Assembly (NCBI GenBank): GCA_963677185.1
Contig: OY781889.1
Span: 248,001-312,000, forward strand
Length of the DNA: 64,000 nucleotides
Reading direction: 5' to 3'
DNA from: G963677185 sp963677185
Lineage (GTDB): Bacteria > Bacillota > Syntrophomonadia > Syntrophomonadales > Syntrophomonadaceae
The stretch's first letter is position 1; every line of letters starts with the position of its first letter. The position numbers were made by a program, and so were the translations under genes. Shown one piece after another: positions 59,134 to 64,000 of the stretch. Under the pieces are notes generated by a model. It was not told the DNA's origin and did not search any database. It saw nothing but the letters and a program-made list of their open reading frames with translations.

Positions 59134-60104
59134 TATTCGAACATCGTAAGGCGGGACCTCAATATAGCTTCGGCTTCCTTCACCATGCCGTCCAGCAATT
59201 CCTGGCAGGACGGAACATCGTGGATTAACCCTACGCTCTGTCCCACCATAAAGGCGGCATGTTCAACATCGCCGGTCTCCCAGGCGTCCTTCACCTTTTG
59301 CCCCGAAATCAGCGGGAATATCCGGTCCAGATCCCGGCCTTCGGCTTCGATGGCCAGGACTTCTTCACTCAGCTGGTTCTTTAATGCGCGTCCCTGCAGG
59401 TTCAAAGACTTGCAGATTAGAGTGGTGTCCTGTTCCTCCCGCCGGATCAGCTCCGCCTGGATCTGGCTATGAACCTGGCATTCCACCGTATTAATAAAGC
59501 GGGTGGCCATCATAACCCCCTCGGCTCCCAGAGCCAGGGCAGCGGCCAAGCCCCGTCCATCAGCAATCCCCCCGGTTGTCACCACCGGGATCTTTACCGA
59601 TTCGGCAATGCGGGGCGTTAATATCATGGTGGTCACATCATCGTTCAACGGGTGGCCCCCTTCTTCTATCCCGGCGGCTATGATCCCGTCATAGCCCAGC
59701 TTTTCAATATTGAGGGCATGGCGTACCGCTCCGACCTTATGAAGGATCTTGACCCCGGCTTCGTGCACTTCATTAATGTATTTACGGGCTGGAGCACCTG
59801 AAACCTCGATTCCGGCGACCTTTTCCTCGCAGCATACCCAAAAAAAATCATCATAGGTCTCAGTGCTGATTCTAAATGAGGGCAGAAGTGTGATATTGAT
59901 CCAGAATGGCTTATCGGTCAGGCTTTTGGCTTGCTTGATAGCCTGGCGCAGCTCCTCGCCGCTATTGTAATTCCCGGCGGTTATATTGCCCAGGCCGCCG
60001 GCATTGGACACGGCCGCGCACAGTTCGGGCTTGCACAGCCATAGCATGCCTCCGCAAAGTACCGGGTACTTGATTCCAAACATATCGCTTATTCTGGTTT
60101 TCAT
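59133..60104 (-). CDS. Nitronate monooxygenase / 2-nitropropane dioxygenase-family flavoprotein
   Basis: The 323-residue FMN TIM barrel has family marks IKYPVLCGGMLWL at the N-terminus, GGLGNITAGNYNSGEEL, GIIAAGIEEGGHPLNDD with the active-site His region, VVTTGGIADGRGLAAALALGAEGVMMATRF (split as VVTTGGIADGRGLAAALALG). Members include nitronate monooxygenases, FabK-type enoyl-ACP reductases and enzymes of unknown substrate in anaerobes, so the exact reaction is open; an anaerobe is unlikely to use it with oxygen. It is a single gene; the ribosome site GGAGGT lies just before the ATG at 60104. Confidence 0.85.
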   Translation of the reverse strand: MKTRISDMFGIKYPVLCGGMLWLCKPELCAAVSNAGGLGNITAGNYNSGEELRQAIKQAKSLTDKPFWINITLLPSFRISTETYDDFFWVCCEEKVAGIEVSGAPARKYINEVHEAGVKILHKVGAVRHALNIEKLGYDGIIAAGIEEGGHPLNDDVTTMILTPRIAESVKIPVVTTGGIADGRGLAAALALGAEGVMMATRFINTVECQVHSQIQAELIRREEQDTTLICKSLNLQGRALKNQLSEEVLAIEAEGRDLDRIFPLISGQKVKDAWETGDVEHAAFMVGQSVGLIHDVPSCQELLDGMVKEAEAILRSRLTMFE

Positions 60105-60433
60105 GGTGTACCTCCGTATCCCAATATTCTATTAAACATATTATACATTAAACTTTTTCACTATGCACTGTTTACTATAGAATATTTGACCTGATTACTG
60201 TGTTCTCGGATGGCTCTCGAACGCATATTACGCCCCTAGCGGCGACTGGAACAGCTGTAATGCATTATAAAACCATGTAGTAACCGCAAATTCCTCTTGT
60301 TTTATCAATACCGTGGTTATAGAATATAAGAGACTTTTTTCACTATCCACTATGCAATTCAGCCGCTCATTATAATGGCTATTAAGCTGCGATCGTTGCC
60401 AGCATGCACAGAGACAACATGAAAGGGATTTGG
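60105..60433. promoter_or_regulatory. Divergent intergenic region with short repeated blocks
   Basis: No gene is seen. TATAAT (60371-60376) may be the -10 of the LytTR gene. Two blocks recur: TATAGAATAT at about 60176 and 60319, and ACTTTTT(T)CACTAT at 60152 and 60333, suggesting an old partial duplication of AT-rich sequence. Confidence 0.45.
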
Positions 60434-61168
60434 ATGAGTACCAGGCTAAAAGTCATGATAGCTGAAGACGATGCCCGCCTGCGTCAGTACCTGTCGAGCC
60501 TGCTTTCAACCTTTCCAGAGCTTGATATTTTGGCGTCCGCTGCCGATGGCTGCGAGCTTCTGCTCCTGGCCTCCGAACAGACTCTTGATGCGGTGTTTTT
60601 AGATGTGGAAATGCCTGGTATGGACGGTTTTGACACGGCCATCCAGCTTATGGAGCAGAACCCCGATATTGCCGTCGTATTCATTACCGGTCATGCTGAA
60701 CTGGGCATCAGGGGCTTCGACATCGGCGCCGTGGATTACCTGTCCAAACCCATCAGCCATGCGAACCTGGAAAGGTCCATTGGGCGCATTAAGGCCTTTC
60801 AAAAAGCCCGGGAAACCATGAAGAGGGCAAATGAAGAGCAGCGCTTGATGATCAAGAATGGCCGGGAGACCTATTTCATCGATCCCGGCCAGGTACTTTT
60901 CGTGGAAAAGGTCAACCGGGTAAGCATCATCCATTACCCGGACAGGGTTTATTATTCGACTGAAACCCTGGAGCTTTTAGGCAAACGCCTGGGGGAACGC
61001 TTCCTGCGCAGCCACCGGGGATACATAGTAAACATCGACCGGGTGGAAAAGATCGAACCCGATACCGCCAGCAGCTTTTCAGTCTCCTTCTATAACGCCA
61101 ACAGCCGCGCCCTGCTCAGTAAAAACAAGCTTGAAGAACTCATGATGCTGCTGGCCGGCAGGAGATAG
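60434..61168 (+). CDS. LytTR-family response regulator
   Basis: The 244-residue protein has a receiver (VMIAEDDARLRQYL, phospho-acceptor in AVFLDVEMPGMDGFDTA, FITGHAELGIRGF, DYLSKPISHANL) and a LytTR DNA-binding domain (ILFVEKVNRVSIIH-type strand, FLRSHRGYIVNIDRVEKIEP). LytTR regulators usually control surface, competence or bacteriocin genes with a partner kinase; none is adjacent, so it is an orphan here. The start is ATG 60434 with AAAGGGA shortly upstream. It converges with the pilin-like operon, which may be a target (inference). Confidence 0.92.
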   Translation: MSTRLKVMIAEDDARLRQYLSSLLSTFPELDILASAADGCELLLLASEQTLDAVFLDVEMPGMDGFDTAIQLMEQNPDIAVVFITGHAELGIRGFDIGAVDYLSKPISHANLERSIGRIKAFQKARETMKRANEEQRLMIKNGRETYFIDPGQVLFVEKVNRVSIIHYPDRVYYSTETLELLGKRLGERFLRSHRGYIVNIDRVEKIEPDTASSFSVSFYNANSRALLSKNKLEELMMLLAGRR

Positions 61169-61224
61169 GGGACGAAAGGTATATCCCCTCACATCCAATT
61201 CATTGCATGGTTGACATCCAATAA

Positions 61225-62349
61225 CTATGCCAGCAATTCTCTTGTCCGCTCTCCGTTCCGGCGCCGCCACCACCAGGCCAGGGTCATCATCAAAACGGTC
61301 ATAACCGTCGGCAGAGGATAATTCACCAGCAGATACGCTGTCCATACTATTGGCCGGAGCAGCCAGGCGGCAAAGGTCTTAAGCGTCTGGCTATCGCCAA
61401 TAAAGCCGATAACTGCAGGCGAAACCTTGTTGTAATAAAGCCAGACAACTATTTTGCCGGGTGTTGAACTCATCAGGAAGCGATCCCTGAACTCTCTCAT
61501 TATCCCTGTTTCCTGACCATCCTCGCCGTAAACCGCCACGGTAGTGCAGCATGCCGTCGGCATAACCGGACCTGATGTTGTTACAGTAGACTGATTGGAA
61601 GCAGGAACAAAAAGAAGGGTTGCCCCTGAGTTGATGCCGCCTTCAGCAATGCTGACTCCACGGTCTTCAATCATGTTATACATATTGGCTGCTGAATTGC
61701 TGTTCACCAGCGGGGTGATCTCTGGTGTCGCACTTCCTACGCGAATTAGTTGCTTGTTAACCACCAGCTCATATCCGACTGAACGTTCATTTGGCGTTCC
61801 TTCCAGGGATGTTGAGGCCGGTGTTGGAGATATTTCTGAAATCCTATTTCCCTGGTAATTCAACGCATAAAACGTTACTTCCGGTGCCATGGCTACCCTG
61901 GAAAAAGCGCTCCGGTCATACCAGCTGGTCTGCTCATCGCTCATCGCTTTCGCATCCACCAGGGTAACTGGTGTGCCCTGATTCTGACCGGTAGTCCCGG
62001 TAAATGTATCCTGGCGGAACATCAGGTTTCCATAGGTGGCAGATGCGTAACTGCTGCGGTCTACCCAAATATAACATTCAGTGTAATTATGATTGGTTTT
62101 GGCTCCCGGAGCGGAAGCGCTCAGTATTTGGATTCCACGTGCCATTCGCAAATTGCTCTTAAGATCGTATTTGAACGCTTTAGTGTACTCATTTGCGTAA
62201 TGTTGGGTATTGTTTATAGCGTAGGCATTCCGAGCATAATAATACACCCCCATGGCGCCAACCACGAGCAGGCTAACCAGTGCCAGGGACACCAGAAGTT
62301 CGATCAGTGTTATTCCCTTTTCATTTGTTTTATTTATCAACCTGTTCAT
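61225..62349 (-). CDS. Prepilin-like protein with type IV N-methylation motif and unusual C-terminal membrane segment
   Basis: The 374-residue protein has a short basic leader then the prepilin peptidase site KG-ITLIELLVSLALVSLLVVG, with Glu5 of the mature protein, as in PulG/PilW-type minor pilins. The middle is a soluble domain with VDRSSYASATYGNL and GYELVVNKQLIRVG segments and no known family. The last 60 residues hold two hydrophobic stretches (AAWLLRPIVWTAYLLVNYPL and PTVMTVLMMTLAWWW) and a basic end RRRNGERTRE, which is not usual for a pilin. It follows the large surface protein gene by 39 bases, so the two are one operon. Confidence 0.8.
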   Translation of the reverse strand: MNRLINKTNEKGITLIELLVSLALVSLLVVGAMGVYYYARNAYAINNTQHYANEYTKAFKYDLKSNLRMARGIQILSASAPGAKTNHNYTECYIWVDRSSYASATYGNLMFRQDTFTGTTGQNQGTPVTLVDAKAMSDEQTSWYDRSAFSRVAMAPEVTFYALNYQGNRISEISPTPASTSLEGTPNERSVGYELVVNKQLIRVGSATPEITPLVNSNSAANMYNMIEDRGVSIAEGGINSGATLLFVPASNQSTVTTSGPVMPTACCTTVAVYGEDGQETGIMREFRDRFLMSSTPGKIVVWLYYNKVSPAVIGFIGDSQTLKTFAAWLLRPIVWTAYLLVNYPLPTVMTVLMMTLAWWWRRRNGERTRELLA

Positions 62350-62388
62350 ACCGCCTTCAGAGCATTATTTCAAATTGCATTCTCATGT

Positions 62389-64000
62389 TCAGTCGGCTTT
62401 TTGAAGGGCTATGTCTCTAAAGTTGCAGGTCACCGCTGTACTTATTCCCGACCAGGTGACACCATTATCAGAAGAAATTCGAATAGTGTTATTATCACCA
62501 ACTGCATAAAAACAGTTCTCATTATAATTTACAGCCCAAAGATTGTAAGAGGTCCCTGAAACTATAGGATACCAGAATCCATCTTCATGGGCTTGCTTTT
62601 CCACTGAACTCACCGTTCCGGGGCTGCGGATTATTACCCCATTGTCTCCAACTGCTATGAAATTGGGCGAATTAAAAGCAACATCATGATAGTTGACTAC
62701 TGGGAGCCGGGTGTTGTTAGGAAGGGCAAAACCAGTTCCACGAGCGATGTAACGCTGAAAAGCGGTTATGGGCGAACCCGACAGGTCATATTCTAGAAGG
62801 TTGACCAGGCGCGCCCGGTTGCCTGCGGTTATCAGGCAGTAATAACTGGACTCACCGTTTGCTGCGATACTATTTAGTGTCTGCCCGGCTGACCATAGAT
62901 CCAGGCTGTTGTATATGCTTTGCTTATTTTTCCAGTTGTGTATAACATCACCTTCGTACATCGCAGAGCTTTCTGATGCATTTGCCACCCCGTCACCGTC
63001 CAGGTCATCTGCTTTCAGCCACATCACAAGACTGGCATTAAGAGAAACATCATCGGGATTTTTCGGATTGAATCCCGAGAACCCAGATGGCCAGGGAATA
63101 TTATTCGGATCAGTCCCATAATAGTTCATACTAATCCCGTACTGGCTGGCCAGTTGTTGTTCTACTCGTTCAAGGTCGCCTTCCAGGCTGAAGGTCGAGC
63201 CAGACACAATACTTTCGCTTAATGCGGTATCATAAACCAACACCTCGGCAATTTCACCCTTGAAAGGATAAGACATCACCTGGGCGGGATCTGACGGTCC
63301 CACAGTTCCTAAACGAGGCCTGGTCAGGTAATCATCTCCCAGTTGGAACGGATACTTAACAATGTTCGGGACAGTTCCCAGCGTATCGACTGTGTTAACT
63401 GAATTAGAACCAACGATGGTGAATGAATCAATTCTCGGGCCATTAATGAACAATCGATGGCTGGCCACCGTAGGGCTGCTGCCGCTCAAGCGGCAGGCAA
63501 TAATCTGCCAGGCGCTGTCTGTGCCCGTGCTGGCTGTTTTACTATCGCCGTCCCCAAGCTCAATACCCAGCGGCCCGAGCTTATTGGGATCAGGCATCAT
63601 GCTGCTGACCAGCCGCAGGGTCCAGTTGGTACCGACTCCGTTCTGGCGAGCTCCCCAGGCCATGAGGGTATCTGGACGAGAATTAGGAGCGGTTTCCAAC
63701 GAATACGGAACAGAGGGCGATGGCACCGTGTTCATAATCTTATTGCCGCTAGGTGCTGATGGCTGCGCTTCCGGCTTGACCACCATGATGACGGTTCGCG
63801 CTCCTGAACCTTCAATCGGCCCTTCTGATGCCGCCATAGCATCCAGAATGCCGTCAAATTTTATTGCGCCATAAGCGCTGCTGTTAGCGCTCTCCACGTA
63901 TTCCGGGCGGCACTTTTCATAGAGGGCCCAGTTCTGACCATCAAAGGAATAAAGAATGACTCCGTTGCTTCCCACGGCCATGTAACCTTCATGTTCATTG
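62389..64000 (-). CDS. Large surface protein with LamG-like and propeller-type repeats (N-terminus beyond window edge)
   Basis: At least 537 residues, open in frame to the window edge (codons before the ATG at 63981 read NEHEGY, with no stop). Near the start, AVGSNGVILYSFDGQNW, and at the end AVGDNGVIIRSPG and AVGDNNTIRISSDNGVTW, are sequence repeats typical of photosynthesis-system-II-like or BNR beta-propeller units. The middle part has LamG/concanavalin-like features (GEIAEVLVYDTALSES, EQQLASQYGI) and LVMWLKADDLDGDGVANASE, a calcium-binding-like loop. Together with the pilin-like gene downstream it suggests a cell-surface or pseudopilus-associated adhesin. The function is not known. Confidence 0.7.
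   Translation of the reverse strand, partial: NEHEGYMAVGSNGVILYSFDGQNWALYEKCRPEYVESANSSAYGAIKFDGILDAMAASEGPIEGSGARTVIMVVKPEAQPSAPSGNKIMNTVPSPSVPYSLETAPNSRPDTLMAWGARQNGVGTNWTLRLVSSMMPDPNKLGPLGIELGDGDSKTASTGTDSAWQIIACRLSGSSPTVASHRLFINGPRIDSFTIVGSNSVNTVDTLGTVPNIVKYPFQLGDDYLTRPRLGTVGPSDPAQVMSYPFKGEIAEVLVYDTALSESIVSGSTFSLEGDLERVEQQLASQYGISMNYYGTDPNNIPWPSGFSGFNPKNPDDVSLNASLVMWLKADDLDGDGVANASESSAMYEGDVIHNWKNKQSIYNSLDLWSAGQTLNSIAANGESSYYCLITAGNRARLVNLLEYDLSGSPITAFQRYIARGTGFALPNNTRLPVVNYHDVAFNSPNFIAVGDNGVIIRSPGTVSSVEKQAHEDGFWYPIVSGTSYNLWAVNYNENCFYAVGDNNTIRISSDNGVTWSGISTAVTCNFRDIALQKAD

Noticed and set aside
58975..59472. Plus-strand 165-codon frame near the nitronate-monooxygenase-like gene
   Set aside because: It is the antisense shadow of that gene and lacks a ribosome site.
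1..64000. tRNA or rRNA genes
   Set aside because: Intergenic regions were scanned by eye for cloverleaf features and conserved rRNA stretches; none was found.

Overview
The window looks like chromosomal DNA from an anaerobic, Gram-positive-type bacterium (Bacillota, Clostridia-like). The evidence is the CggR-controlled glycolytic operon, the RapZ-YvcK-WhiA cluster, a PstA/DarA-like protein, a selenocysteine formate dehydrogenase, an acyl-CoA dehydrogenase with its own electron transfer flavoprotein, and a proton-type membrane pyrophosphatase. A syntrophic or acetogenic fatty-acid-metabolising lifestyle (Syntrophomonas-like) would fit, but the species cannot be fixed from the sequence alone.

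Layout. 0-8.6 kb is a molybdenum/formate module. It has modA (cut by the left edge), a divergent HTH plus PBP-like regulator, fdhD, a formate/nitrite-family channel, and a three-subunit NAD-linked formate dehydrogenase whose alpha subunit is read through an in-frame UGA (Sec355) followed by a SECIS-like hairpin. 9-11.5 kb is a NitT/TauT-type ABC importer of unknown substrate. 11.6-18 kb holds a secreted C39-like cysteine peptidase, a ClpA-like double AAA+ unfoldase without an M-domain, and a chemoreceptor. 18.2-21 kb holds mazEF facing rnr. 21-24 kb is a gtrA / membrane protein / gtrB cell-envelope operon, followed by a 14-copy heptamer tandem repeat and an ArsB/NhaD-type permease.

25.4-30.4 kb contains the most unusual feature. 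A full-length hppA membrane pyrophosphatase is followed, after a complex palindromic spacer, by a 659-residue membrane protein that resembles a pyrophosphatase along its whole length but has lost the catalytic motifs. 30.5-37.4 kb is cggR-gap-pgk-tpiA-gpmI-eno with a candidate CggR operator. 37.6-50.2 kb is a mixed block: a CHASE4-GGDEF-HD-GYP protein, a macro-domain protein, metY, MOSC, a MATE/two-component operon, MarR, and acyl-CoA dehydrogenase with etfBA. 50.3-58.8 kb is darA-like, rpoN, whiA, yvcK, rapZ, pgi, a small membrane protein and uvrC. 59-64 kb holds a nitronate-monooxygenase-like flavoprotein, a LytTR response regulator, a prepilin-like protein and a large surface protein cut by the right edge.

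How it fits together. Formate oxidation or production (FDH, channel, sulfurtransferase FdhD, molybdate uptake and sensing) sits near acyl-CoA oxidation (Acd-EtfBA) and pyrophosphate-driven ion pumping, so electron and ion balancing is a theme. The minus-strand series uvrC-rapZ-yvcK-whiA-rpoN...cggR-gap...eno-secG...rnr resembles a gene order found scattered in Bacillota, interrupted here by accessory cassettes. At least three dispersed copies of a small palindromic repeat with core GGGACGGTTC mark intergenic joints.
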